From Ruminococcus sp. (GTDB lineage Bacteria; Bacillota; Clostridia; Oscillospirales; Ruminococcaceae): a DNA stretch of 39,779 bases. Both the position numbers and the translations under genes were made by a program. Below, piece after piece: positions 15,399-24,316 of this stretch (the stretch's first letter is position 1; each line of letters opens with the position of its first letter). The notes below the pieces were generated by a model. It was not told the DNA's origin. It saw only the letters and a list, made by a program, of their open reading frames with translations, and made no database searches. The DNA lies in the NCBI GenBank assembly GCA_015066875.1, contig SVNM01000016.1, positions 1 through 39,779 of the forward strand, written 5' to 3'.

Positions 15399-17378
15399 TT
15401 ACGCCTGTGGAGTCTGGTCGCCGTATTCGCCCTGCGCAGGAGCTTCTGTAGGAGCCTCTGTAGGTGCTTCTGTAGGCGGAGGTGCCACTGTGGTTGTAGT
15501 AGTTGTTGTAGTTGTTGTTTCAGCTGTGGTAGTAGTTGTAGTAGTTGTTGTGGTTGTAGTCGTTACTATTACCGCATCTGCTGAAAGATAATATACTACA
15601 AGGTCACTGCCTGAAGCATTGCTGAAGATATCACCGGGCTTTACAGGCTTTCCGTTAACCTCAATTGAAGTTACTGTATCGGGCTTGCCTGATGTTGCTG
15701 TCTTTTCGGGAACCTTTGAATAGTTCTCGATTCCTGCCTCTTCAAGCAACATTTCATACTGTGCAATGGTAAGTCCTTCAAATGCAGGAATTTCCGCCTT
15801 CTCCTTACCCTTGCTGACCTTTACGGTTATCTTGTCACCCTTATTGAACGGAGCACCGGGCTCGATACTCTGCTCAAAAATCTGATCCTTCTTGTATTCG
15901 TCGTTGAATTCGAATACAGCCTCAAGAGTAAAGTAATCCTTATACTTTTCCTTTGTATTCTCAAAATATTTGCCCTTAAGGTCAAACATAAGGCTGTTGA
16001 AGGCTTCGGTTGTTGTTTCCGTAGTAGGCTCGGTTGTTCCCTCTACAACATTATCTGTCATAGATGATGAATATGCAAGCGAGCTTCCTGTATCAGCGTC
16101 GTCCTCCTTTGAGAACATCTGAAGGAATACTACGGCAATTATCATAAGTATGGCAAACAGTAGTATTCCTATAATGATCGGAACTTTTATCCTGTCTACT
16201 GTGGTTACCTTTTCATAGCGGTAATCCTCTTCATACTCCTCGTCATCATAGCCGTCGTCGTAATTATTGTCATCGTAATACTCATCGTCGTACTGAGGCT
16301 GTGGCTGAGGAGCCTGATGCTGATAATTGTTATTGCCGGCGCCGTTCTGATATCCGCCATTTCCGCTGTTATCCTGCGGAGCGTCGTTTGTTCGATAAAG
16401 AGGTGCAGGCTCGGCAGGCTGTTCAAAAAGCTTTGTTACAAGCTCTGTGATCGTCTGTATTCTGTCTCTGCCTGAAAGGTTCATACCCTCCATAATGACT
16501 CTTGAAACGTGACGGGGAATACTCTTGTTAAGCTCATAAGGCTCAACAAGCTGATCGTGCTGGTTTCTGCTTACCGAGTCTGTGGGCATACAGCCTGTGA
16601 GAATTCTGTAAAGCAGAGCGCATACTCCGTAAACATCTGTCCACGAACCCTGACGGCTGCTGCTGCTTGCCGAATACTGCTCAGGAGCCGCATAGCCTCT
16701 GAAAATTTCATATTCAAGTCCTGCATTTGCTGTTCTTACAGCTGATACGCAGAAGCCCGCAAGCTTAAGCTCGCCTTTATTTGTTACATACACTGTATCG
16801 GGGCTTATTGCTCTGTGGATTATTCCCGCATTATGCAGAATTCCGATTGTTGTGAAAAGTGGCGGAAACAGCTTTGTTACCTGTTGCCAGCTGAGCATTC
16901 CCGCATTCTGCTTGAGATACTCAAGAAGCTTTACTCCTTCGATATTCTCAAACACTGTGTAGGTTGTATTATTCTCGGCAAACATATCAATGGCGGGATT
17001 GATATTTGTATTGCTTCTCAGTCTTGCAAGCGACTTGTTAAGCTCGGTATATTCAGCCATAAATGCCTTGTACTTTGCAAGGTTATTGTAGTTTACGCTT
17101 ATTATGGGCTTGCCCTTTACTCTTGTACAAAGATTTATAGGCATATACTCGCGTATAAGTACCTTACTTCCTATTACCTTGTCCATACCTATATAGGTTG
17201 CGCCCTCGCCGTTATATGACTTGAGCATTCCTACTATATATCTTTCGTGGAGTATAGTCCCCGGAGCTATGTACATAGGATTATATGAAGCGTCTTCGGG
17301 ACATCCGCAATGGGGACATACGCTGTTGTACGATTCATATTTTTCCATACAGTTATAACAGATTTTCTGCTCGCTCAA
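15399..17378 (-). CDS. Zinc-ribbon Ser/Thr kinase-like membrane protein with PASTA repeats, predicted pseudokinase
   Basis: A 659-residue protein. An N-terminal zinc ribbon (CYNC ... CPHC) leads into a protein-kinase-like domain (about 45-320) and a disordered Gln/Asn/Asp/Tyr-rich linker. One transmembrane helix follows (about 395-419), then an outer region with one or two PASTA-like repeats. It ends in a Thr tract and PTEAP repeats. The kinase fold is clear (GEGATYIG loop, YAAPEQY as the APE motif). The catalytic residues are missing. HRD is HRA (Ala190), DFG is GFC (Gly208 replaces Asp) and the VAIK-type Lys is Arg76. It is thus a likely pseudokinase that senses cell-wall ligands. The start is TTG with GGAGGAG upstream. 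It is alone on its transcript. Confidence 0.88.
   Translation of the reverse strand: MSEQKICYNCMEKYESYNSVCPHCGCPEDASYNPMYIAPGTILHERYIVGMLKSYNGEGATYIGMDKVIGSKVLIREYMPINLCTRVKGKPIISVNYNNLAKYKAFMAEYTELNKSLARLRSNTNINPAIDMFAENNTTYTVFENIEGVKLLEYLKQNAGMLSWQQVTKLFPPLFTTIGILHNAGIIHRAISPDTVYVTNKGELKLAGFCVSAVRTANAGLEYEIFRGYAAPEQYSASSSSRQGSWTDVYGVCALLYRILTGCMPTDSVSRNQHDQLVEPYELNKSIPRHVSRVIMEGMNLSGRDRIQTITELVTKLFEQPAEPAPLYRTNDAPQDNSGNGGYQNGAGNNNYQHQAPQPQPQYDDEYYDDNNYDDGYDDEEYEEDYRYEKVTTVDRIKVPIIIGILLFAILMIIAVVFLQMFSKEDDADTGSSLAYSSSMTDNVVEGTTEPTTETTTEAFNSLMFDLKGKYFENTKEKYKDYFTLEAVFEFNDEYKKDQIFEQSIEPGAPFNKGDKITVKVSKGKEKAEIPAFEGLTIAQYEMLLEEAGIENYSKVPEKTATSGKPDTVTSIEVNGKPVKPGDIFSNASGSDLVVYYLSADAVIVTTTTTTTTTTTTTAETTTTTTTTTTVAPPPTEAPTEAPTEAPAQGEYGDQTPQA
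15489..15563 (-). repeat. Threonine-codon tract (T13-AE-T10) in the pseudokinase C-terminus
   Basis: Twenty-five codons encode 13 Thr, Ala-Glu and 10 Thr. The adjoining 15438-15476 encode PTEA three times and a final Pro. The nucleotide pattern is a GTT/GTA/GTG triplet array on the plus strand, prone to slippage. At the protein level it is a low-complexity, possibly glycosylated cell-wall-spanning stalk. Confidence 0.85.
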
Positions 17379-17438
17379 AACTTCTCCTCCTTTATCAAAC
17401 TATTATTTACCTATTTTATGATACATTATATCATTCTT

Positions 17439-17467
17439 ATTTTATCAGCATTTAAGCAAAAAGTCAA
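17439..17467 (-). promoter_or_regulatory. Promoter of the pseudokinase gene
   Basis: Minus strand TTGACT (17467-17462), a 17-base spacer and an extended TGA-TAAAAT (-10 at 17444-17439). A second -10-like TATAAT lies at 17430-17425. Either would start the transcript 40-55 bases before the TTG start. Confidence 0.7.
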
Positions 17468-17554
17468 CAACCGCACCCACATAATTACCGTTTTCCTTGA
17501 AATTGTATTATTTCTGTAATATATTTGTGATTTTTAATGCTGTTTTGTAACATT

Positions 17555-18835
17555 TTAAAGAGCTATAAGTCCCTTTTCAAGCATTTCCTGTGCCGCAAGC
17601 ATTATGCCGATTTTTCCGCTTGTGTATGTTATGCCTCCCTGCATCCATACGGCATAGGGCTCTCTTATAGGAGCATCGGCTGAAAGTTCTATTGAAGCTC
17701 CCATTGTAAAGGCTCCCGCTGCCATTATTACCTGGCTGTTATAGCCGGGCATATCCCAGGGCTCAGGGGTTACAAATGAGTCTACGGGAGCTCCCTTCTG
17801 AATTCCACGGCAGAATGCGCAAAGACGCTCTTCATCGCCAAGCTTTACTGCGGTAATGATGTCGCCTCTTTTCTCGTCCTTTGAGGGCGAGCACTCAAAG
17901 CCAAGCATTGTGAAAAGCTCGCTTGCAAAGGTAGCTGTCTTTATGGCGTTTGCTGTTACATCAGGAGCAAAGAAAAGTCCTAAAAACATCTCTCTGTTCA
18001 TATCAAGCGTACAGCCTACCTCCTTGCCCATTCCAACGCAGGTCAGGCGATATGAGCAAAGCTCTACAAGGTCTGCTCTTCCTGCAATATATCCGCCTGT
18101 ACGGGCAATTCCTCCGCCTGCATTCTTTATGAGCGAGCCGATTATCACATCTGCGCCTACGTGTGTAGGCTCTCTGTCCTCAACAAACTCTCCATAGCAG
18201 TTATCTACCATTACGATAACGTCAGGGTTGCCCTTTCTTGCAGACTGAATCATCTTTTCTATGTCGTCTATGGTGAAAGCTCCTCTTAACGAGTATCCTC
18301 TTGAACGCTGTATGTAGGCTACCTTAGCTCCCTTGACAGCTTCAGTAATCTCGTCAAGCTTTGCCGTGCCGTCTTCGTTAAGGTCAACCTGTCCGTACTC
18401 AACACCGTAATCCATAAGTGAGCCGTTGCCCTTTTCTCCGCTTATGCCGATTACCTCCTCAAGAGTGTCGTAAGGCTTGCCTGTGATGGAAACAATTTTG
18501 TCGCCCTTTCTTAAAACTCCGAAAAGAGCTACAGACAGCGCGTGTGTTCCCGATACGAAATTGTGACGCACCAAAGCGTCCTCTGCTCCCAGTACCTGTG
18601 CATAGACCTTGTCAAGAGTCTCTCTGCCTATATCTCCGTAGCCGTAACCTGTAGAGCCGTAAAAGCAAGGCTCGCTTACTCTGTTGTCTGCAAACGCCTT
18701 AAGCACCTTTGCTCCGTTATACTCGGCTGTTCCGGAAATTCTCTCAAAGCTCTCCGCACAGCTTTTTTCTGCCTTTTCACCAAGTTCCATTATTCTTTCA
18801 TCAATATTGTATATTTCACTGATTTTACTGTTCAT
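17555..18835 (-). CDS. PLP-dependent methionine gamma-lyase-like protein (aluminum-resistance family, YnbB-like)
   Basis: A 426-residue fold-type I pyridoxal-phosphate protein of the family annotated 'methionine gamma-lyase family / aluminum resistance protein' (B. subtilis YnbB). The PLP-binding Lys is in SLIKNAGGG. The conserved VDNCYGEF, VSGTHALSVALFG and YIQRSRGYS segments are present. The true reaction of this family is not established. The ATG at 18835 lies within the end of the GNAT gene (11-base overlap), so it is the last gene of the four-gene M42-M42-GNAT-lyase operon. No clear terminator follows before the pseudokinase promoter. Confidence 0.9.
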   Translation of the reverse strand: MNSKISEIYNIDERIMELGEKAEKSCAESFERISGTAEYNGAKVLKAFADNRVSEPCFYGSTGYGYGDIGRETLDKVYAQVLGAEDALVRHNFVSGTHALSVALFGVLRKGDKIVSITGKPYDTLEEVIGISGEKGNGSLMDYGVEYGQVDLNEDGTAKLDEITEAVKGAKVAYIQRSRGYSLRGAFTIDDIEKMIQSARKGNPDVIVMVDNCYGEFVEDREPTHVGADVIIGSLIKNAGGGIARTGGYIAGRADLVELCSYRLTCVGMGKEVGCTLDMNREMFLGLFFAPDVTANAIKTATFASELFTMLGFECSPSKDEKRGDIITAVKLGDEERLCAFCRGIQKGAPVDSFVTPEPWDMPGYNSQVIMAAGAFTMGASIELSADAPIREPYAVWMQGGITYTSGKIGIMLAAQEMLEKGLIAL

Positions 18836-19628
18836 CTGCTAATTTTCCTTTCAAAATACTTTCCTTTTCGATATCCTTTCGCTCAAGAACTATCTCACGC
18901 TCAACCTCTCTGAAGCCTATCTCCTTATAAAAGCTTGTACGCACATCAAGTGCAAGCAGATATGCTCTCTTGCCGAGATTATTGAAAAATCCCGCAAGCC
19001 ATTTAAGAAACTCTCTTGCATATCCGCTTCCTCTTGACGCTATCCTTGTCGCTACCTGAGCTATAAGAACACGATTGTCAATGTCAAACGCTACAGACGC
19101 TGTTGTACAGCCCCTGTAGATAAATGCTCTGCTTATTCCGTGACGGCATCTGTGGGAGGTATCTGTGTACCACAGTGAGAAATCCGCTATATTCGGAAAT
19201 CCCTCGCTGAGTATTTCATATACATCTGTAAGCTTCGGATTGAAGTCCACGTACTCCTCGGCAAAGCTTTCCACGCTTTCATCGGGCACAAGCTCGAATA
19301 TGGTTCTTCCCAAAACCTGATAATGCTCTGATTTGCTCAGCTGTTCAAGAACCTCACGGCTACCCTCAATTCTGAAGGGAAGGTTCATTTCTACAAACAT
19401 TTCAAGCTCTTCAGTTACCTTAAGTTTTCCGTCTGTACAGATTATCAGCGTTGAGTTTATTATGAACATAAAGCCTCTGCCGTCGCCGTAGTCGGTTACC
19501 TCGTAAAAACGGCAGAAATCATAGTCTACTCCATATGCCTTTACGTATGAGAGCATCTTGCTTCCGCTGAGGGTTTTCAGCAGAAGCTCTCTGTCAAATT
19601 CCTTTTCGTCTGTTATCAGTCTTATCAT
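18825..19628 (-). CDS. GNAT-family N-acetyltransferase-like protein
   Basis: A 267-residue protein whose C-terminal half has a GNAT acetyl-CoA fold. It has the motif A-like VLIAQVATRIASRGSGYARE (the R-G-S-G-Y-A pyrophosphate loop) and a C-terminal FYKEIGF motif. The N-terminal 130 residues resemble no domain I recognise. The start ATG shares ATGA with the upstream M42 gene stop (4-base overlap), and its end overlaps the PLP gene. The substrate is unknown. Its place in a peptidase operon hints at an amino-acid or peptide substrate, which is inference only. Confidence 0.78.
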   Translation of the reverse strand: MIRLITDEKEFDRELLLKTLSGSKMLSYVKAYGVDYDFCRFYEVTDYGDGRGFMFIINSTLIICTDGKLKVTEELEMFVEMNLPFRIEGSREVLEQLSKSEHYQVLGRTIFELVPDESVESFAEEYVDFNPKLTDVYEILSEGFPNIADFSLWYTDTSHRCRHGISRAFIYRGCTTASVAFDIDNRVLIAQVATRIASRGSGYAREFLKWLAGFFNNLGKRAYLLALDVRTSFYKEIGFREVEREIVLERKDIEKESILKGKLADEQ

Positions 19629-20650
19629 ATGGCTGTTACCTTTTTTATCATTGCTTTTACAAGTTTATATGAGTTTTCAAGGTCCTCATAGGCTATCACA
19701 CAGGAGGGAGAATGAAGATATCTGCACGGAACAGATACTGCTGTTGTTCTTACTCCCTTTCCGCTGATATGAATGGCTCCGCTGTCGTTTCCGCCTGCTA
19801 TCATTGTCTTTGTCTGAACAGGTATATCAAGCTCCTTTGCCGTTTCAAAGGCAAGTCTGTAGAGCTCCTTATCATACACTGTACTGCGGTCCATAAAGGA
19901 TACTACAGGACCGCTTCCCAGCGAGCAGACTCTCTTTGCGCCTGAAACTCCGTCAATATCCGCTGATGTTGTGGCTTCAAGGACTATTGCTATGTCAGGC
20001 TGTACCGAAAATGCCGATACTGTTGAGCCTCGCAGACCTATCTCTTCCTGAACATTGAAAACGTAATATGTGTCGTATTCGTGCTCTTCCTGCATAAGCT
20101 TTATCATCATTGCACAGCCCGCACGGTCATCTATTGCCTTTGACTTGATTTTTCCTGTGCCGAACTCTACATACTCTGAATCAAAATAAACGCAGTCGCC
20201 GGGCTTTACATATTTCTCAGCTTCTGCCTTGTCTGTAGCTCCGATATCAATGTAGAGGCTGTCTGTTTTAGGAGACTTTTCACGCTCCTCAGATGAAAGA
20301 TTGTGTATTGCTGTTGAACCTACTACTCCGCTGAGAAGTGTTTTTCCCACTCTTACCTGTCTGCCGATTATTACAGATGCGTCAACTCCGCCTACTGTGC
20401 CGAAAGTAAGAGTTCCGTCGCTTCTTACAGAGGTTACTATCATACCTACCTCGTCCATATGAGCGCAAACCATCAGCTTCTTTTCGGGAGTCTTTGCTCC
20501 CCTTCTTAAGCAGATAAGATTTCCAAGATTGTCTGTTCTGTACTCACAGAGGTCCTTTATTTTTTCAATGATATACTCCCTTACCGTGCCTTCATCGCCT
20601 GAGACACCATTAAGAAGACATAATTCCTTGAGAAGTTCCTTCATCATCAT
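19625..20650 (-). CDS. M42-family metallo-aminopeptidase (first of a tandem pair by position)
   Basis: A 341-residue cytoplasmic co-catalytic metallopeptidase of the M42 family (glutamyl/deblocking aminopeptidase, historically mislabelled endoglucanase). All metal and catalytic blocks are present: CAHMDEVG (His-x-Asp), AIDDRAG (bridging Asp), VQEEIGLRG (Glu-Glu), VLEATT and RYLHSP (final His). Three ATGs in a row start the gene (20650, 20647, 20644). GGGAGG lies 4 bases before the first, so the second or third may be preferred. It overlaps the other M42 gene by ATGA and is a divergent paralogue of it. Confidence 0.93.
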   Translation of the reverse strand: MMMKELLKELCLLNGVSGDEGTVREYIIEKIKDLCEYRTDNLGNLICLRRGAKTPEKKLMVCAHMDEVGMIVTSVRSDGTLTFGTVGGVDASVIIGRQVRVGKTLLSGVVGSTAIHNLSSEEREKSPKTDSLYIDIGATDKAEAEKYVKPGDCVYFDSEYVEFGTGKIKSKAIDDRAGCAMMIKLMQEEHEYDTYYVFNVQEEIGLRGSTVSAFSVQPDIAIVLEATTSADIDGVSGAKRVCSLGSGPVVSFMDRSTVYDKELYRLAFETAKELDIPVQTKTMIAGGNDSGAIHISGKGVRTTAVSVPCRYLHSPSCVIAYEDLENSYKLVKAMIKKVTAI

Positions 20651-21660
20651 TCAGCCTCCCTTATATATGACGCAAGAAGCTTACCTGTGAGCTTTACGTC
20701 CTCAATATCTATAACCTCTACAGGAGTATGCATATATCTCAGCGGTATAGACAGCGTACATGCCTTTGCGCCCTCTCTGTTTACTGAAAAACGGTCTGCA
20801 TTTGTTGAGGTAAGTCCGTTCATTATCTCAAGCTGATACGGGATATTCTCCCGCTGGGCACATTCTATAAGTCCGTCAGACACCTCTCTGGATAATGACG
20901 GAGATATTCCTATCATCGCTCCCTTGCCAAGATGTCCGCATTTATGCTCGGTTTCGCTTACTGTATAGCCAAAGCTTACGTCTACGGCTATGGCTTCATC
21001 GGGATTTATCTCGTATGCTCCGATTTTTGCTCCGCGCTCGCCAAGCTCCTCCTGTGCCGAGAAAAGCACCTTTACATTGTAGCGTAGCTTTGCTCCCTCA
21101 AGAAGCTCAAGAGCATAGAGAATTGAGGCAATTCCGCATCTGTCATCAAGAGCTCCGCCTGTTATTCTGTTGCCCAGAAGCTCTTTGCACTTTACATCAA
21201 AGGTTATGGAGTCTCCTAAAGATACAATGCTTTCAAGCTCTTCCTTGCTCATTCCCGTATCTATTGCTATATCGTCTATTTTCTGCACAGCCGACTCTCC
21301 TGATGATAAATGTGGAGGCACAGAGCAGATTACTCCCTTTATCCTTTCCTTTCCGTGAATTACAACCTGCTGTGCAGGAAGCAGACGTCTGTCAAGTCCG
21401 CCGAGATTTCCCACCTTGATAAATCCGTCGTCGGTTATATATGACACTATCATTCCTATCTGGTCAAGATGAGCGTCTATGAGAAGCAACGGTGCGCCCT
21501 CTTTATATTCTCCGAAGCTTCCCACTACGTTGCCGTTTCTTATCTGAGCATCACAGCAGTACTCTCCAAGCATCTTTACCGCAAGTTCAGCAGTGCCGTT
21601 TTCACTGCCTGAAGCTCCATAGCTTTCAGACAATGCAATAACTGTTTCCTTTATATCCAT
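20647..21660 (-). CDS. M42-family metallo-aminopeptidase (paralogue, first gene of operon)
   Basis: A 337-residue M42 peptidase. The motifs are IDAHLDQIG, GALDDRCG, SAQEELGERG, AVDVSFG and RYMHTPVE, so the whole metal site is intact. The frame stays open upstream to 21747, but a TTGAAA-17-TATAAT promoter lies in that extension (21735-21707). The ATG at 21660 follows AAAGGAAA and begins at the usual family N-terminus, so I place the start at 21660. It is first in the operon and is translationally coupled to the second M42 gene. M42 enzymes form tetrahedral 12-mers; two different paralogues in one operon could form mixed particles, which is inference. Confidence 0.93.
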   Translation of the reverse strand: MDIKETVIALSESYGASGSENGTAELAVKMLGEYCCDAQIRNGNVVGSFGEYKEGAPLLLIDAHLDQIGMIVSYITDDGFIKVGNLGGLDRRLLPAQQVVIHGKERIKGVICSVPPHLSSGESAVQKIDDIAIDTGMSKEELESIVSLGDSITFDVKCKELLGNRITGGALDDRCGIASILYALELLEGAKLRYNVKVLFSAQEELGERGAKIGAYEINPDEAIAVDVSFGYTVSETEHKCGHLGKGAMIGISPSLSREVSDGLIECAQRENIPYQLEIMNGLTSTNADRFSVNREGAKACTLSIPLRYMHTPVEVIDIEDVKLTGKLLASYIREAE

Positions 21661-21706
21661 ACCGATTTTCCTTTCAGTTTCAATTTCACATAAAAATCCA
21701 TTATAT

Positions 21707-21735
21707 ATTATACACGTTTTTCTTCCTTTTTTCAA
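21707..21735 (-). promoter_or_regulatory. Promoter of the M42 peptidase operon
   Basis: Minus strand TTGAAA (21735-21730), a 17-base spacer and TATAAT (21712-21707). It places the transcript start near 21700 and rules out the longer open frame to 21747. Confidence 0.8.
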
Positions 21736-21784
21736 TAGCTTTGCCAAAATTAGAAAATTAATTATTTTAAAATGAATAAACCTC

Positions 21785-21813
21785 TTTTCTTAATTTTCAT
21801 TTTGTGATATAAT
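21785..21813 (+). promoter_or_regulatory. Putative promoter of pcrA
   Basis: An extended -10 TGA-TATAAT (21805-21813) with a weak -35 (TTTTCT, 21785-21790). The leader is about 95 bases, AT-rich, without recognised structure. Confidence 0.6.
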
Positions 21814-21913
21814 ATACTTGAAGAAATAATTTTATCTGTCATTTTAATCTTTTATTACATTCAGTATATTTTTAATACTTTATAACATTTATCTCATTTT
21901 TTACGGAGGTTCT

Positions 21914-24268
21914 ATGATGTATAATTCTTTTTCTTTGGCTAAACAGTCTGCACTGAAAAAATACTTCAGCAGAATGAACGATATGCAACAGCTTGCAGTT
22001 TTTACCGTTAATGGTCCTTTGCTCGTTCTTGCCGGCGCGGGAAGCGGTAAAACTACCGTTATTGTCAATCGTATTGCTAATATGATAAACTTCGGCAATG
22101 CTTTCTATGACGATTCTTATCAGGGCTCTCAGGCGGATATCGACTTCCTTAACGATTTCGCTGAGGGCAAAACCGATGACTTCGATACCCTAAGGGATAT
22201 TGTTGCCGTTAATCCCGTAAGTCCCTGGAATATCCTCGCTATTACCTTTACTAATAAGGCTGCCGCTGAGCTTAAAGAGCGTCTTAATGCTATGCTCGGT
22301 GAGGACGCCCTCAATATAAACGCTGCTACTTTCCACTCTGCATGTGTGCGTATTCTCCGCCGTGAAATAGAGTGCCTCGGCTATTCAAGCAGTTTTACCA
22401 TCTATGATTCCGACGACAGCCAGCGTATGATGAAAAGCGTTATGGCTGAGTGCGATGTTTCGGAAAAACAGTTTGCTCCCAGAGCTGTTCTTTCCGAAAT
22501 AAGCTTTGCTAAGGATAAAATGATATCACCAGCTCAGATGCGCGAGGACGCTGGTCAGGACTATAAAAAGAAAATTATCGCTAAGCTCTATGCTCACTAT
22601 CAGGAGCGTATGAAGGCTGCAAACGCTGTAGATTTCGATGATATTCTCGTTCTTACTGTGGAAATTTTCTCCCAGTTCCCCGATATCCTTAAAAAATATC
22701 AGAACAGATATAAGTATATTATGGTCGATGAGTATCAGGATACAAACCACGTTCAGTTCCGCCTTGTTTCTATGCTCTCTCAGGTTCACGGAAACCTCTG
22801 TGTTGTGGGTGACGACGACCAAAGTATCTATAAGTTCAGAGGCGCTAATATCGAGAATATCCTCGGCTTTGAACATCAGTTTGACGGGGCTCAGGTTATC
22901 CGCCTTGAACAGAATTACCGCTCTACCCAGACTATCCTTGATTCTGCAAACTCGCTTATCAGCCATAACTGCGGACGTAAGGAAAAATCACTCTGGACCA
23001 GCGGTCAGACAGGCGAAAAGATCTTCTGGTATAAGGCCTGCGATCAGGACGATGAGGCAGATTTCATTGCCCGCAAAATCGAAGAGAATTACAAAGACTC
23101 GCAGAAATACTCTGACAATGCCGTTCTCTACCGTATGAACGCTCAGTCAAACGCTATAGAGCGTGCTCTTGTAAGAAAGGGTATCCCCTATCGTGTGTAC
23201 GGCGGTATGCGATTCTATGACCGTGCAGAAATCAAGGACGTTACGGCTTACCTCAGCTTTATCAATAATCCTAACGACAGGCTGAGATTTGAACGCATTA
23301 TCAATCAGCCAAAGCGCGGTATCGGTGACTCTACTGTGGGTATTATCCTCGATATCAGCCGTGACCTTCGCATCTCTCCCCTTGAGGTTATGATTAATTG
23401 CGAGGATTATCCTCTGCTTTCCAAGAAAACTTCAAAGCTGAAAAGCACTGCCGAGATGTTTACAAATCTTTTTGAGGCTTCTCAGAATATGCCTCTTGAT
23501 GAGTTCCTTGATGAGCTCCTCGATGCTACAGGCTATCTCGACTACCTTAAAACCCTTGATAACGGCGAGACAAAAATCGAAAACGTGCAGGAGCTACGCT
23601 CTACTATCGTTTCCTACATAAATCAGGCGGAAGAGCCCTCTCTCAACGAATTCCTTGAGGAAATCGCCCTCTATACCGAAGCTGACCGCGATGACGGCTC
23701 TGAGGACAAGGTTACTCTGCTTACTGTTCACTCAGCTAAGGGACTTGAATTCGACAACGTGTTCATTACAGGTCTTGAGGACGGTATCTTCCCCAGCTCA
23801 CGCTCTTTTGACAGTCAGGAGGACCTCGAAGAAGAACGCCGTCTTGCTTATGTTGCCATTACACGTGCAAAAAAGCACCTCTTCCTTACAAGTGCCGGAC
23901 AGAGACTTCTTTATGGTCAGACCCAGCGTAACATAACTTCAAGATTTATGCGTGAAATGGGTAGAGAACGTATTGATAAGTTCGATAACTGCTCTGCTTC
24001 AAAATCGCTTTCAGATAAGTCTGTTACCGCTGTTTCTTCTGCTTCGCTTCAGCAACAGCTTGCACGAAATAAAATGCATTCCGGCATTATTTCAGGTAAT
24101 ACTACTCAGTATACTGCCGGCGAAAGAGTCGGACATAATATTTTCGGTCCCGGAACAATTCTCTCAGTTACCGAAAAAAGCAATGACGTTTGGCTGGAAA
24201 TCGCCTTCGACAAGGTGGGTACAAAGAAAATCGCTTCAAGCCACGTTAAACTGAAAAAGCTCGACTGA
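21914..24268 (+). CDS. pcrA: ATP-dependent DNA helicase PcrA/UvrD
   Basis: A superfamily 1A 3'-5' DNA helicase of 784 residues, acting in excision repair and replication-fork maintenance. The helicase motifs appear in order: AGAGSGKTT (I), TFTNKAAAELKERL (Ia), DEYQDTN (II), GDDDQSIYKFRGA (III), NYRST (IV), TVHSAKGLEFD (V) and AYVAITRAKKHL (VI). Between motifs I and Ia there is a roughly 40-residue acidic insertion rich in Asp. The C-terminus has the PcrA Tudor-like module (HNIFGPGTI ... FDKVGTKKI). Two adjacent ATGs begin the gene after GGAGG. pyk follows after 48 bases without a clear terminator. Confidence 0.96.
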   Translation: MMYNSFSLAKQSALKKYFSRMNDMQQLAVFTVNGPLLVLAGAGSGKTTVIVNRIANMINFGNAFYDDSYQGSQADIDFLNDFAEGKTDDFDTLRDIVAVNPVSPWNILAITFTNKAAAELKERLNAMLGEDALNINAATFHSACVRILRREIECLGYSSSFTIYDSDDSQRMMKSVMAECDVSEKQFAPRAVLSEISFAKDKMISPAQMREDAGQDYKKKIIAKLYAHYQERMKAANAVDFDDILVLTVEIFSQFPDILKKYQNRYKYIMVDEYQDTNHVQFRLVSMLSQVHGNLCVVGDDDQSIYKFRGANIENILGFEHQFDGAQVIRLEQNYRSTQTILDSANSLISHNCGRKEKSLWTSGQTGEKIFWYKACDQDDEADFIARKIEENYKDSQKYSDNAVLYRMNAQSNAIERALVRKGIPYRVYGGMRFYDRAEIKDVTAYLSFINNPNDRLRFERIINQPKRGIGDSTVGIILDISRDLRISPLEVMINCEDYPLLSKKTSKLKSTAEMFTNLFEASQNMPLDEFLDELLDATGYLDYLKTLDNGETKIENVQELRSTIVSYINQAEEPSLNEFLEEIALYTEADRDDGSEDKVTLLTVHSAKGLEFDNVFITGLEDGIFPSSRSFDSQEDLEEERRLAYVAITRAKKHLFLTSAGQRLLYGQTQRNITSRFMREMGRERIDKFDNCSASKSLSDKSVTAVSSASLQQQLARNKMHSGIISGNTTQYTAGERVGHNIFGPGTILSVTEKSNDVWLEIAFDKVGTKKIASSHVKLKKLD

Positions 24269-24316
24269 TTACCTTCTTCAGCCGATTGCTCACATCCCGT
24301 TTTAAGGAGTTAATTT

